Below are positions 27,361 through 36,028 of a DNA stretch of 64,000 nucleotides, piece by piece. The stretch's first letter is position 1. Each line of letters starts with the position of its first letter. This DNA comes from Bacteroidales bacterium (GTDB taxonomy: Bacteria; Bacteroidota; Bacteroidia; Bacteroidales; UBA12077). The notes below the pieces were generated by a model. The model did not search any database, had not been told where the DNA came from, and was given only the letters and a program-made list of their open reading frames with translations. The stretch covers positions 124,001-188,000 of the forward strand of contig JANQHE010000061.1 in NCBI GenBank assembly GCA_028282785.1. The letters run 5' to 3'. The position numbers were made by a program, and so were the translations under genes.

Positions 27361-27897
27361 ATGAGTATCTCAAAAGACACTACTTTAACTTCCGGAGTGC
27401 TTGCGATTGCAACGGATGTTAAAAGAAGTGAACAGGAATCACTGGACATTAAGATTGTAAAAGCCGGCCCGGAGAATACAGAAAAAATCCTGGTTGTTGA
27501 TGTGGCTGGTGAAAAGGTAGGTAATTATGATGAGCTGGTAAAATCAATATCGGATTTAGGTTTTAGAATAGTTATTTCGGATGTTTTTACGGATTTATTT
27601 AATGCTAAAGCAATTAATTACGGTATTTTAACGATTGAAGTATCTCGCAATTTTCTTGAAAAAATAATGAATACAAATGATCCTGAATTTAAATTGTTTA
27701 TTGATTTAAAAGGGCAGGAGGTAATGATCGTAAATACGGGTGAAAAAGAATTTTTCGAGTTAAGTGATTATAATAGAGATGGTTTTGAAGGAGGGAAAGA
27801 TGATGTGGAAAATCTCTACGATATTTGGGATAACATTGCGGAAATTTATCAACCGGAACAATTAGTTGATTATGTAGAAGGAAATAGTTTTAAATAA
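27361..27897 (+). CDS. Degenerate LeuD-like (aconitase swivel domain) protein
   Basis: At 178 residues it reads like a worn 3-isopropylmalate dehydratase small subunit. Residues 43-96 (KILVVDVAG...DLGFRIVISDVFTDLFNAKAINYGILTIEVS) align with the LeuD stretch from the substrate loop to the FADIFYNNCFNNGLLPI-like strand, and FELSDYNRDGFEGGKDDVE (132-150) aligns with the LeuD C-terminal FxxDxFRKxxLLxGxDDI. The G-x-G-S-S-R-E-H substrate loop of LeuD is replaced by GEKVGNYDEL, and the N-terminal D-T-D-x-I-I-P region is missing. No LeuC is adjacent. It is therefore unlikely to be an active dehydratase subunit. It has its own promoter and terminator. Confidence 0.65.
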   Translation: MSISKDTTLTSGVLAIATDVKRSEQESLDIKIVKAGPENTEKILVVDVAGEKVGNYDELVKSISDLGFRIVISDVFTDLFNAKAINYGILTIEVSRNFLEKIMNTNDPEFKLFIDLKGQEVMIVNTGEKEFFELSDYNRDGFEGGKDDVENLYDIWDNIAEIYQPEQLVDYVEGNSFK

Positions 27898-27931
27898 ATA
27901 GCTTTGATTTTCATTATTGTAGTTTTTGCCT

Positions 27932-27969
27932 AAAGAGGTCATCATTTTTTTAAGATGGCCTCTTTTTAT
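27932..27969 (+). terminator. Terminator after the LeuD-like gene
   Basis: AAAGAGGTCATC (27932-27943) pairs with GATGGCCTCTTT (27954-27965) with one mismatch, followed by TTATATT. The A-rich left flank is short, so it acts mainly on the plus strand. Confidence 0.75.
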
Positions 27970-28064
27970 ATTTATTTTAAATATTCTAACAATTAGTTTA
28001 TCTCAATTTCAAAATAATCCAAGGATTATTAAGTCATGTATCCTATAGCAATATTTTACAAAAC

Positions 28065-28340
28065 TTATGTTCTCAGTATCTTTTTTAGAGCTTCAATTTC
28101 AGTCGTTTTTAATGTATCCTTATAATCTAAAGCCTTTTGCGCATAGATTTTTGCTTTATTAAAGTCACCAAGGTTTACATAGGTCAAAGTAGCCATTAAT
28201 GATGCAATAGAAAGCCCGGGTACATATTCTATTGCTTTTTCAAAACAAGCTACTGCTTTTTTAAGGTTATTTGCTTTATTATGAGCTATTCCTTGTCTGT
28301 AAAGTTCTTTTGCCTTTTCTAAGTTTTCATCAAGTATCAT
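28065..28340 (-). CDS. Small TPR protein
   Basis: The 91-residue protein is two TPR units: ENLEKAKELYRQGIAHNKANN-LKKAVACFEKAIEYVPG and SIASLMATLTYVNLGDFNKAKIYAQKALDY. There is no signal peptide. It follows the zinc-ribbon gene by 30 bp on the same strand, so the two probably act together. A minimal TPR of this kind usually binds a peptide tail of a partner; the partner is not known. Confidence 0.7.
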   Translation of the reverse strand: MILDENLEKAKELYRQGIAHNKANNLKKAVACFEKAIEYVPGLSIASLMATLTYVNLGDFNKAKIYAQKALDYKDTLKTTEIEALKKILRT

Positions 28341-28370
28341 GGATTAGTATCTTTAAAGATTAAAAATGTA

Positions 28371-28643
28371 TTATAAAGTTTTTTGACACATACAACATTT
28401 TTCGTAGCTTTTTAAATGCGCTTTGCCTTGAACTGTGCAAGAATTACATATAAACAAATTTACCCCCTCATAAGGTACTATTGCACAATTTGAAGTTCCA
28501 TACATGGATGCTTGAACCGGCTTTTGACAAATGCCACAAACACCTGACTGGTTTTTTAGCATAACAGCACTTGCATATTTACCTCCTTTTTCATGGCACG
28601 ATTGCGAACAATATGGTTCGCCAAAATCACCTCGAATTATCAT
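28371..28643 (-). CDS. Small cysteine-rich zinc-binding protein
   Basis: The 90-residue protein contains ten cysteines: C12, C16, C36, C39, C53, C66, C69, C83, C84, C86. Pairs such as VCGICQKP (36-39), FICNSC (66-69) and CCMC (83-86), plus YCSQSCH (12-17), fit two or three treble-clef or LIM-like zinc knuckles. No DNA-binding helix is obvious. A RBS-like AGAAAGG lies about 10 bp before the start. It is the first gene of a pair with the small TPR protein. The function is unknown. Confidence 0.65.
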   Translation of the reverse strand: MIIRGDFGEPYCSQSCHEKGGKYASAVMLKNQSGVCGICQKPVQASMYGTSNCAIVPYEGVNLFICNSCTVQGKAHLKSYEKCCMCQKTL

Positions 28644-28704
28644 AATTGTATCCTTTCTTAAATTGGTTTGCGTTTTTATAATTTATTTGTAAATAGTTTA
28701 TTGC

Positions 28705-29772
28705 TTAGTTATTCAAATCAATTTCATAAATGGTATAATTATCATTGCCGGAATTTCTATCAAACCAATTAACCAAACACCACACTCTATTGCCGTTGGT
28801 TTCAATATCAGTAATAGATCTTTCATCAGGAAAAATATAAGCATGTATTAATTTACCTTTGCTATTCATTTTGTATAAAATATTCCCCGAACTATACAGA
28901 TGGTAATTTTTATAATTGATATATGCGGCTGGGAAAGTATATTCGGTGTTAATGATATCTACAGGACCTAATGAGTGATCTGTTTTATGTATTTTTGTGC
29001 TACTTAATAAAAAAAGATTCGAAGAATTACAGGCCAAACTATATATTTCCAGATTTTCGGTTATTTCTAACGAATCAATCTTATTTCCGTACGTATCATA
29101 TTTAAATATTGTATTCCATGTGGTCAGGTTCCATATATATTGTCCGTCAGAAGCAATATCATTATATAAAACAGGCTGGTAATGTGTTGTTTCAGTTAAC
29201 CTTCCATCTAAATTATATTTGTAAACCTTGGTTTTGTCCACATCATCAATCCATTCTGGAGGAAATGTAAAAACCCACAAGCTATTATCAATATAAATAA
29301 AATCAGAAATATATTGTTCGCTATCCTGAGGAGAACTGTATATTTCTGTTAGTATAGCTTCTGTTGTCAGGAGTTTTTTGCCAATAAAAGTACCATGTAC
29401 ACTTAGATCCGGAACATCAAAGTTCCCGGAAACTAGGCTATCATTATTAATTTCACTTTTAGTTACAATATCGGTTCCCCGAACGTTTATAATAGTTTCT
29501 ACGTTTTTATTTTTTACGGTTCCTCCAAAATTTAAATTATAATAACCATCATCTGGCTCGTTAATACGAATAACAATATTCCCGGAGAAATCCGTTATAT
29601 TTTGTATTACATTAGCACAAAATGTGCCGTTTATTTCCTGGTTCGATTCCCATTCACCAATCCAAACTCCATTAATATCACATTCAGGCAAAGAATTATT
29701 GTTGTCTTTTTCGCATGATGATAAAGTGCAGATTAGCAGATAGGTAAAAACATAGAGTTTGTTAAATTTCAT
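28705..29772 (-). CDS. Lipoprotein, possible beta-propeller
   Basis: The protein is 355 residues with a lipoprotein signal (LLICTLSSC, Cys20) followed by EKDNNNS, an acidic tail after Cys as in Bacteroidota surface-exposed lipoproteins. Residues about 31-130 resemble a small beta domain (NGVWIGEWESN). From about 150 on, repeated blade-like units appear (YISDFIYIDNSLWVFTFP, DIASDGQYIWNLTTWN, LACNSSNLFLLSS), suggesting a propeller. It lies 11 bp downstream of an outer-membrane barrel gene and is probably co-transcribed with it. Confidence 0.7.
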   Translation of the reverse strand: MKFNKLYVFTYLLICTLSSCEKDNNNSLPECDINGVWIGEWESNQEINGTFCANVIQNITDFSGNIVIRINEPDDGYYNLNFGGTVKNKNVETIINVRGTDIVTKSEINNDSLVSGNFDVPDLSVHGTFIGKKLLTTEAILTEIYSSPQDSEQYISDFIYIDNSLWVFTFPPEWIDDVDKTKVYKYNLDGRLTETTHYQPVLYNDIASDGQYIWNLTTWNTIFKYDTYGNKIDSLEITENLEIYSLACNSSNLFLLSSTKIHKTDHSLGPVDIINTEYTFPAAYINYKNYHLYSSGNILYKMNSKGKLIHAYIFPDERSITDIETNGNRVWCLVNWFDRNSGNDNYTIYEIDLNN

Positions 29773-29783
29773 TTTGCTTGTGT

Positions 29784-30365
29784 TTAAAAATAATATTGAA
29801 CTTTTATCATTAATCGTTGATTAAACAAGAGTACTGTTTCAGGAGATTCTTCTGAGAAGAAATAAGAAAATCCAGGTTTAAGGTGCAAGGCAATTCCGAA
29901 TTGGCCAAAATCAATTCCGGGACCTACTGTTATGCCAAACTCAACGCCATTTAAATTAGCATCCCAATCTTTCGAACTGGCAGAACCTACATTTACGTAA
30001 CTACCAAGATCCAGGTGTATAAAATATCTTGGAACCTGCCCAATCCAGTGTAGTCCGAATACAAACCTTTTAGCACTTAATTCTTTATCAGAAGGATATG
30101 ATATTTCAGATTTGATATTTTCATATTCGATATGGTATCCTATCTTAAAATATGGTGATAATTTATACTCATAAAAAATGTTATAAATCACACTTAATTT
30201 TGTGTCTGGCCATACATTGTATTGATCAAAATCAATATACATTCCGTCTTCTCTTGGTAAACAGACTCCTGTAGAAAAACCGACTGAATGTACATTTCCT
30301 TTTTCTTGTGAAAACAAGCAGATACTGGCAAGTAATAGAATTATTAAGGAAAGTTGTTTTTTCAT
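29784..30365 (-). CDS. Outer-membrane beta-barrel protein
   Basis: The 193-residue product has a signal peptide (about 1-19, ending ICLFSQ) and alternating strands with aromatic girdles: VHSVGFSTGVCLP, LSVIYNIFYEYKLSPYFKIGYHIEYENI, RFVFGLHWIGQVPRYFIHLDLGSYVNVG, FGIALHLKPGFSYFF and a terminal strand RLMIKVQYYF ending in F, as required for BAM recognition. The role is unknown. It is first in a two-gene unit with the lipoprotein. Confidence 0.75.
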   Translation of the reverse strand: MKKQLSLIILLLASICLFSQEKGNVHSVGFSTGVCLPREDGMYIDFDQYNVWPDTKLSVIYNIFYEYKLSPYFKIGYHIEYENIKSEISYPSDKELSAKRFVFGLHWIGQVPRYFIHLDLGSYVNVGSASSKDWDANLNGVEFGITVGPGIDFGQFGIALHLKPGFSYFFSEESPETVLLFNQRLMIKVQYYF

Positions 30366-30600
30366 AATTTTAGATTATTAATAAATTTTGTTTAGCTTGT
30401 TTATAGGGATATGATAAAAAAACAGGAAACGTTACAAGAGTATTTCCTAATTATTTATGACTCGATTTTTCCTGTATAATTGTAATCAAACTTTGGCATC
30501 GAAATTGATTGAGGATAAGACACTTTGTTTTATATTATTATAGTAATTTTGACAAGGTTTTGTAACGAGAGAATATAATCTAACATTATAGAATAGACAG

Positions 30601-31446
30601 ATGCCTGAGAATTTTCAAGACTTTTTAAATGAATTAAGGCAAAAGGATAGCCAAGCCTGGGAAAAGTTTACTATCAGCGTAGGGATTATTATAAAGCATT
30701 GGATTGAAGAAAAAAGGTTAGAAATTCTTTGGTGCGCAGATAAGGGAAGCTTGTTAACTCAAGATATTTACATAAAATTAGTTGTTGATGAATTAAAATT
30801 GATTTTTGAGAAACAGGATGATATTCCCGATTTTCCGAGTTTGAAACAGCTTATTATTGGAATAAACCGGAAGTTACTCGATAAATGTTTCCGGCAATTT
30901 ATGAAGTTGCTGATTAATAAAGATGAAAAAGCGTGGAACTTATTCAGTAAAAACATAAAAAATAATATTTACAGATTTCTCAAAATGGAAAATCGCCTCC
31001 AAATAACTGACCTTGAAGAAATATTACAGGAATCACTAATTGTTTTTGCTGAGAAATTAACTCTAGGGAATCTTGAATTTGAAAATTCAAAAAAACTAAA
31101 ATCATTTATTATTAGGATTGCTCAATTAAAATTGTATGAAAAGTTCCGGATAACTAAAAAGCAACAGGATTTGTTACGAATCGAAGATATGAATTATAAT
31201 TTACCTGAAATAGGCAGTTGTCAGGAAATTTCTGAGGATAGGGAATATGCAGCTTATTTATTTAAAAAGTTGGAAAAAAAAGAGCAATTAATTATATATT
31301 ATTACTTCTTTGAGCAAAAGCAATTGAAAGAAATAGCAAAAAAAATAAATGTTAGTGAGGAAAATTGCCGAATTTTGAAATACAGGGCACTTCGTAAACT
31401 AAGAAGAATTGTAAAACAAAATAAGGAAGTTCAAATGTTAAATTAA
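30601..31446 (+). CDS. ECF-like sigma factor with duplicated region 2
   Basis: At 281 residues this is much longer than a usual ECF sigma factor (about 180). Residues 10-97 and 102-184 look like two copies of a sigma region 2-like helical domain: QKDSQAWEKF (14-23) against NKDEKAWNLF (106-115), and the C-terminal helices LKQLIIGINRKLLDKCFR (81-98) against LKSFIIRIAQLKLYEKFR (166-183). The second copy is followed by a linker and a region 4 helix-turn-helix (219-273; KKEQLIIYYYFFEQ, KEIAKKINVSEENCRILKYRALRKLR). It lies 9 bp before its probable anti-sigma gene. The duplication is seen in the sequence; its purpose is unknown. Confidence 0.8.
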   Translation: MPENFQDFLNELRQKDSQAWEKFTISVGIIIKHWIEEKRLEILWCADKGSLLTQDIYIKLVVDELKLIFEKQDDIPDFPSLKQLIIGINRKLLDKCFRQFMKLLINKDEKAWNLFSKNIKNNIYRFLKMENRLQITDLEEILQESLIVFAEKLTLGNLEFENSKKLKSFIIRIAQLKLYEKFRITKKQQDLLRIEDMNYNLPEIGSCQEISEDREYAAYLFKKLEKKEQLIIYYYFFEQKQLKEIAKKINVSEENCRILKYRALRKLRRIVKQNKEVQMLN

Positions 31447-31455
31447 GTTCATTAC

Positions 31456-32211
31456 ATGAAATTTGACCATAAATACATTGAGGAGAACGAAATACTAAGC
31501 AAGTATTTATTACATCAGTTGAATAAGGAAGAGACTGACAAGTTCGAAGAACACTTGTTGTTTTGTTCCAAATGCAGGGAACAGGCAAAAGATATGGGCA
31601 ATGTTTTTGATAATTTGTATTCTGAACTAGCAGACTTTGATGTTGATCGAGGATCTGAATATTTCGATAATTCGGGTAAAAAGAATTACCTGAACATTAA
31701 ATTTTTGCATAGAATTGCTGCATCAGTAATAATCATTATTTCTATCGGTATATTTTTATATTTGTTAAATAATAAAGTGGAAATCAATAATCAAGAATCA
31801 GAAGCAATTATTAATGATACATTGATTATAAACAAAAAAGATAGTATTGAATCGAATTTTAGCGAACCTGTGGCTAATGTTATTACATCATTAGAATATG
31901 ATAGTACACTTTTTACAGAACTTTTATTTTTCGAGAAAATAATCAAAGATACCGAAAGGAGTGAAGCAATTCAGGTAAAATTACCTAAAACAGGCTATAT
32001 TTTTAGTCCTGACTCTGAAATAGTATTTGAATGGGAAGGGGCAACAACTGCAATATTCATAGCAATTTTTGATAACAAAGGGCAATTGTTATTTGAACTG
32101 AATGCCAAAAATCCATATGTATTTACTAAAAAACTTAAACCGGGCCTTTATTATTGGCAACTGGAAAATGAAGAATCTTCCATATATACAGGAAAATTCC
32201 TGGTTAAGTAA
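31456..32211 (+). CDS. Membrane-anchored anti-sigma factor with extracytoplasmic domain
   Basis: The protein has 251 residues. The N-terminal cytoplasmic part carries a zinc anti-sigma (ZAS) motif, H33-x3-C37-x2-C40 in EEHLLFCSKCRE. A transmembrane helix covers about 87-104 (IAASVIIIISIGIFLYLL), and about 145 extracytoplasmic residues follow. The last 80 (from about 170, KLPKTGYIFSPDSEIVFEWEG to the end) look like an Ig/FN3-type beta-sandwich. The gene is 9 bp after the sigma factor and clearly pairs with it. The stop codon is 8 bp from the stop of the convergent TPR-CHAT gene. Release would need proteolysis or a conformational signal from outside. Confidence 0.82.
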   Translation: MKFDHKYIEENEILSKYLLHQLNKEETDKFEEHLLFCSKCREQAKDMGNVFDNLYSELADFDVDRGSEYFDNSGKKNYLNIKFLHRIAASVIIIISIGIFLYLLNNKVEINNQESEAIINDTLIINKKDSIESNFSEPVANVITSLEYDSTLFTELLFFEKIIKDTERSEAIQVKLPKTGYIFSPDSEIVFEWEGATTAIFIAIFDNKGQLLFELNAKNPYVFTKKLKPGLYYWQLENEESSIYTGKFLVK

Positions 32212-32219
32212 TTTATGGT

Positions 32220-35200
32220 TTAACCTGGCCCAATAAGAACAAATCCCGACCAGAATTTGGGGAAAGCTGTTTCGTTATTATTTATTAGTTCTAACTTTGC
32301 GTTTCTTAAAGCAGCGCTTTTTGATTGGCCCTTAATTAAATTTTTATAAAAACTAATCATTAAATCCTTCGTTGATTCATCTCCGACTTTCCACAACGAA
32401 ACGATTAAATTCCTTGCTCCGGAATATAAGAAGCCCCGTGCTAAGGATATTACACCTTCTCCATTTTCAAATTTACCTGTTCCGGTTTCGCAAGCACTTA
32501 AAACTACAAGTTCTGCTTGAAGATTCAATCCATATATTTCTTTAATAAATAAGATCCCATCATTGCTTGTTGCTATTTTGCCAGGCAACTTATCTATTAT
32601 GGTGTCACTTAAATTGTGTTTATTTGTATCGTTCTGGAAAAAAAGTAAGCCGGATAATTCTGCATATTCATTGTTCATAATTCCATGCGTTGCAATATGG
32701 ATAATTTGCGCACTACCTGAGAATTTTTTAAAGTTATCTTCATTTGCTTCGGAAAGCATATAAGATCTAGCATTTTTTTTATTCTTATTAAAAATTTCAA
32801 GAATATTCTCTATTTCAGGCTTAGAAAAGGGCAATTCCTTATATTTTTCTCCATTGACCGTGATGCTCCTTAACAAACTGTCTGATAAATACGAAAGCAT
32901 CAAATTGTTATTTACCGAAACTATATTCGATGTCGTATCAGTTGCAGTAAAAACTGGGGCAAAACCTACAAAGTCAAGTAAACCTTTATTTTTATTTTGT
33001 TTTCTGTCATTTTTGTGGCCTTCTATCCATAATGCACAAGAATAATTATAAATGATTTCGTGTTTTTTTAATAAATAATGATTTGAAGAAAGCTCATTAC
33101 TATATATTTCATCTATTTCAGTAATAATGGATTCAAATGGCATGGAGACCAGTTCTTTGTCGGGAATGAAAATTAATTTACTCTTATCATTTAAATGTTT
33201 TTCAATTGGTTGTATTAGGTATTTGTATAGTTCATAACTCAAGCTTTTAAAATTATGTAATCGGTTTTTCCTAATGCTTGATAAATAATCATTTATTATT
33301 TGATAGAAACTTTGATTAACCGAAATTCTATTCCATTCAAACAAATCATTTCCAATAAGAAAACAAAACAATGCAGTATCAGTTAAACTATACTCTACGA
33401 TTATTTCATTTGTCATTAAATACTGCCGGATAGAATCAATGGATACAACAGAAGTAATGCCGGTATTGATATTTTCATAATCAGCAGATTGAATACTATC
33501 TTCAAATTGGTTATATTTTACAACCGTTTCAAAAAGCTCTGTTTTTAATTCGTTTTTTTGCATCAATTCAACATTATCCAGCAAGATTTTTATTTTTAAT
33601 TCATTAATTCTATTTTCTAATGTTTTACGATAAGTTTGAATGCTATCTCTTTGATTACTTTTAGCGGTTATTCTGTTTTTTAACAAAGATTTGTATAGAA
33701 CGGTGGCTTTGTTTTGCTCAGAGAATTGAAGGGCAATACTTTTATATTTTTCATTGCCTGTAATTTTATAATATTCCCAGGCTGCCTCCAACCCGTTTTG
33801 AATGATGTACGTAGCCTTTGCCATTAAAGTAATTTTGGATTCTTCAAGGTTGAAATTTGATAGTACATTATTTATTGTTTCTAATGAAATTTGACTAAGC
33901 AAAAGGCTTTTGGATAAAAGAGTATCATTCCCGGTTTCGCGGAACAATTGAATTAAAAAGCTTGAATATTTGTTGAGTGTTTCAATAAAAATGATTTCAT
34001 CAAGGATAAGTTTAACATTTAAATTATTATAATCAACTAATTCATTGGACATATAATTGCTTTGTATCGCTTTTTCAAAATACACAATTGCAGAATCCAC
34101 CATTCCGGATTTCGAATAAATCCACCCCATTGTTTCATATGTTTTCCCAATCTCAGGATGTTTTTGAGGATAAACAAGTTTAGCACTTTGTATAGCTCTT
34201 TTACTATAAACAATTGCAGAGTCAATATTTCCGGTATTTTGAGAGGTATGTGCAAGATTTATGCACAGATTTATATACGTAGGGTGTTGTTTTCCATAAA
34301 CGGATGTTACTATCTTCAGTCCTTTGTTATAACATTCAATACTCTTATTATATTGTGTATTTTCATTATAAGCTGCTCCCAGGTTCAAATATGCTCGCGC
34401 AAGGTGTGCGTGCTTAGTACCGAGGTTTTTGGTTATTATACTGATATTCTTCTCGAAATAATAAATTGCGGTATCAATTTCTCCTTTCAAGAATAATATC
34501 TCGCCCAGGTTATTTAAGACCGGAACATTATCAATATGGTCGCTACCTATAACTTTTGTTCGAATATTAAGGCTTCTTTCATAGTAATATTTTGCCAGTT
34601 CATAGTCGCCCATAAATTTATAAGTAGCCCCAATGTTATTGTATGACCTGGCAGTACGGCTATTTATTACACCGGCTTTTAATTTCAATTGAAGCGACTT
34701 ATTGAAATAATTCAATGCACTATCAAGTTGCTTAACATCAGAATAAGCTAATCCTAATGTGCTGTATGCATTGGCAGAATTGGGGTTGTCAGAACCAAAA
34801 TGCTTTATAATAATATTGGCACCTTTTTTCTTATACGTAAGAGCTACTTTAAAATCACCTTTATCAGAATATATACTTCCAATGTTTTTTATGCATATGC
34901 CCGTATAATAATGGTTTTCACCATATATGGATTTCGCTAGTTTTAAAGCTTTGGAATAGAATTCTTTTGCCTTTTCATAGTTACTGATATTTTTGTAACA
35001 AATAGCTATGTTGTTGTAATAAAGTACAAGAGATGAGTTATCAGGATCATTTTCAAGAGTAATATTAATTGCATTATTAAAGTATTCAATTGTTTCCGGG
35101 TATTTACCTTGTATATTAAATATTAAACCTATATTATTATATAATCTGGCTAGTTTTATATGATTCTGTCCGTAATGATTTTTGGTAATCTCAAATGCTT

Positions 35201-35891
35201 TATTATAATAAGCTAAACAGGAATCTAGTTGTTCTGAATAATAATACAATACTCCTATATTATTATAAATATCAGCTATTCTAGGTTGGTATTTTTCATC
35301 ATGTTTAAATAAAATATGGAGCGCTTTATTGTAATTTAGTATGGCTAAATTAGTTTCACCTTTATCACTATAAATATTTGCCAGGTTCTTGTGCCCTTTT
35401 GATATTCTTAATTGTACGTTTTCTTCATGCTCTTTCCATATTTCCATTGCTTTGGTAAAATATTGAAATGCACTATCAATTATTTCGTATTCGTAAAATA
35501 CTTCACCAAGTAAATTGTAAGAATCTCCAATGTATATATGAGTGGCATTTAGTTTTTTTTGTGCTAAACCGATATTTTCCCAAACCTTCACTATTAAGTT
35601 TTTGTCAGGCTTATTTTTTAAAAGTTGGTATATAGTTTCATTTCTACAGTTAATATATCTGTCCCATACTTTATTTAATTTATAAACATCAGCTGCTTTT
35701 TCATAATAAAATATAATAGAATCATAATGAATGGAATCTTCTAGTTGTTTAGCTTTCTCTACAAGAACATTTGCTATAATCGTATCTTGCCTGTAATGGT
35801 TTAATGAAAAACAGAGTTTATTAGCTATGATCAAAAAAATAATGCCAAAGAAAAAGTAGGTTTGAAAAGATTTTAAAACTCCCATAATCAA
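32220..35891 (-). CDS. Exported TPR-CHAT caspase-like protein
   Basis: At 1223 residues it has an N-terminal hydrophobic segment (about 12-31) that serves as signal or anchor. Next come some fourteen 42-residue TPR units of the kinesin-light-chain type (about 55-640; repeated YNNIGLIYxxxGxYxxAIEYYxKAL), a helical linker (about 640-830) and a C-terminal CHAT peptidase domain (about 850-1223). The predicted catalytic dyad is present: His1069 in IHIATHG and Cys1134 in VVLSACETGTG, 65 residues apart, with FLYSGARNLIVSLWKV following. CHAT peptidases are caspase/separase relatives that often cut one partner protein. It faces a sigma/anti-sigma pair, its most obvious possible substrate. This differs from the TPR-CHAT of type III-E CRISPR, as there is no gRAMP or array and this one carries an export signal. 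Confidence 0.88.
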   Translation of the reverse strand: MIMGVLKSFQTYFFFGIIFLIIANKLCFSLNHYRQDTIIANVLVEKAKQLEDSIHYDSIIFYYEKAADVYKLNKVWDRYINCRNETIYQLLKNKPDKNLIVKVWENIGLAQKKLNATHIYIGDSYNLLGEVFYEYEIIDSAFQYFTKAMEIWKEHEENVQLRISKGHKNLANIYSDKGETNLAILNYNKALHILFKHDEKYQPRIADIYNNIGVLYYYSEQLDSCLAYYNKAFEITKNHYGQNHIKLARLYNNIGLIFNIQGKYPETIEYFNNAINITLENDPDNSSLVLYYNNIAICYKNISNYEKAKEFYSKALKLAKSIYGENHYYTGICIKNIGSIYSDKGDFKVALTYKKKGANIIIKHFGSDNPNSANAYSTLGLAYSDVKQLDSALNYFNKSLQLKLKAGVINSRTARSYNNIGATYKFMGDYELAKYYYERSLNIRTKVIGSDHIDNVPVLNNLGEILFLKGEIDTAIYYFEKNISIITKNLGTKHAHLARAYLNLGAAYNENTQYNKSIECYNKGLKIVTSVYGKQHPTYINLCINLAHTSQNTGNIDSAIVYSKRAIQSAKLVYPQKHPEIGKTYETMGWIYSKSGMVDSAIVYFEKAIQSNYMSNELVDYNNLNVKLILDEIIFIETLNKYSSFLIQLFRETGNDTLLSKSLLLSQISLETINNVLSNFNLEESKITLMAKATYIIQNGLEAAWEYYKITGNEKYKSIALQFSEQNKATVLYKSLLKNRITAKSNQRDSIQTYRKTLENRINELKIKILLDNVELMQKNELKTELFETVVKYNQFEDSIQSADYENINTGITSVVSIDSIRQYLMTNEIIVEYSLTDTALFCFLIGNDLFEWNRISVNQSFYQIINDYLSSIRKNRLHNFKSLSYELYKYLIQPIEKHLNDKSKLIFIPDKELVSMPFESIITEIDEIYSNELSSNHYLLKKHEIIYNYSCALWIEGHKNDRKQNKNKGLLDFVGFAPVFTATDTTSNIVSVNNNLMLSYLSDSLLRSITVNGEKYKELPFSKPEIENILEIFNKNKKNARSYMLSEANEDNFKKFSGSAQIIHIATHGIMNNEYAELSGLLFFQNDTNKHNLSDTIIDKLPGKIATSNDGILFIKEIYGLNLQAELVVLSACETGTGKFENGEGVISLARGFLYSGARNLIVSLWKVGDESTKDLMISFYKNLIKGQSKSAALRNAKLELINNNETAFPKFWSGFVLIGPG

Positions 35892-35974
35892 AATGAATGT
35901 ATTTATGATAATTGGAAAAATTAAACAATAAGGTTTTCAATTACAATACTTTTATTCTTTTTTACATAAAAAAA

Positions 35975-35996
35975 GCAGAACCATTATTCGTTCTGC
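35975..35996 (-). terminator. Terminator of the MNIO operon
   Basis: On the minus strand GCAGAAC (35996-35990) pairs with GTTCTGC (35981-35975) around an 8-base loop and is followed by a T-run (35974-35968). It is the first terminator downstream of the DUF2063 gene. Confidence 0.85.
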
Positions 35997-36028
35997 CTTT
36001 CAATTATTGTTTGAATTTTATTTTTTCT

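Noticed and set aside
34062..34496. 144-residue frame on the plus strand
   Set aside because: It is antisense to the TPR region of the CHAT gene; the repetitive TPR codons produce long open antisense frames.
34000..35800. Periodic repeats suggesting a CRISPR array
   Set aside because: They are 42-codon TPR repeats of the CHAT protein with divergent sequence; there are no direct repeats with unique spacers and no cas genes.
30601..35891. Type III-E CRISPR (Craspase) locus
   Set aside because: TPR-CHAT and a sigma factor are present, but gRAMP, Csx30, an array and Cas1 are all missing, and the CHAT protein carries an export signal.
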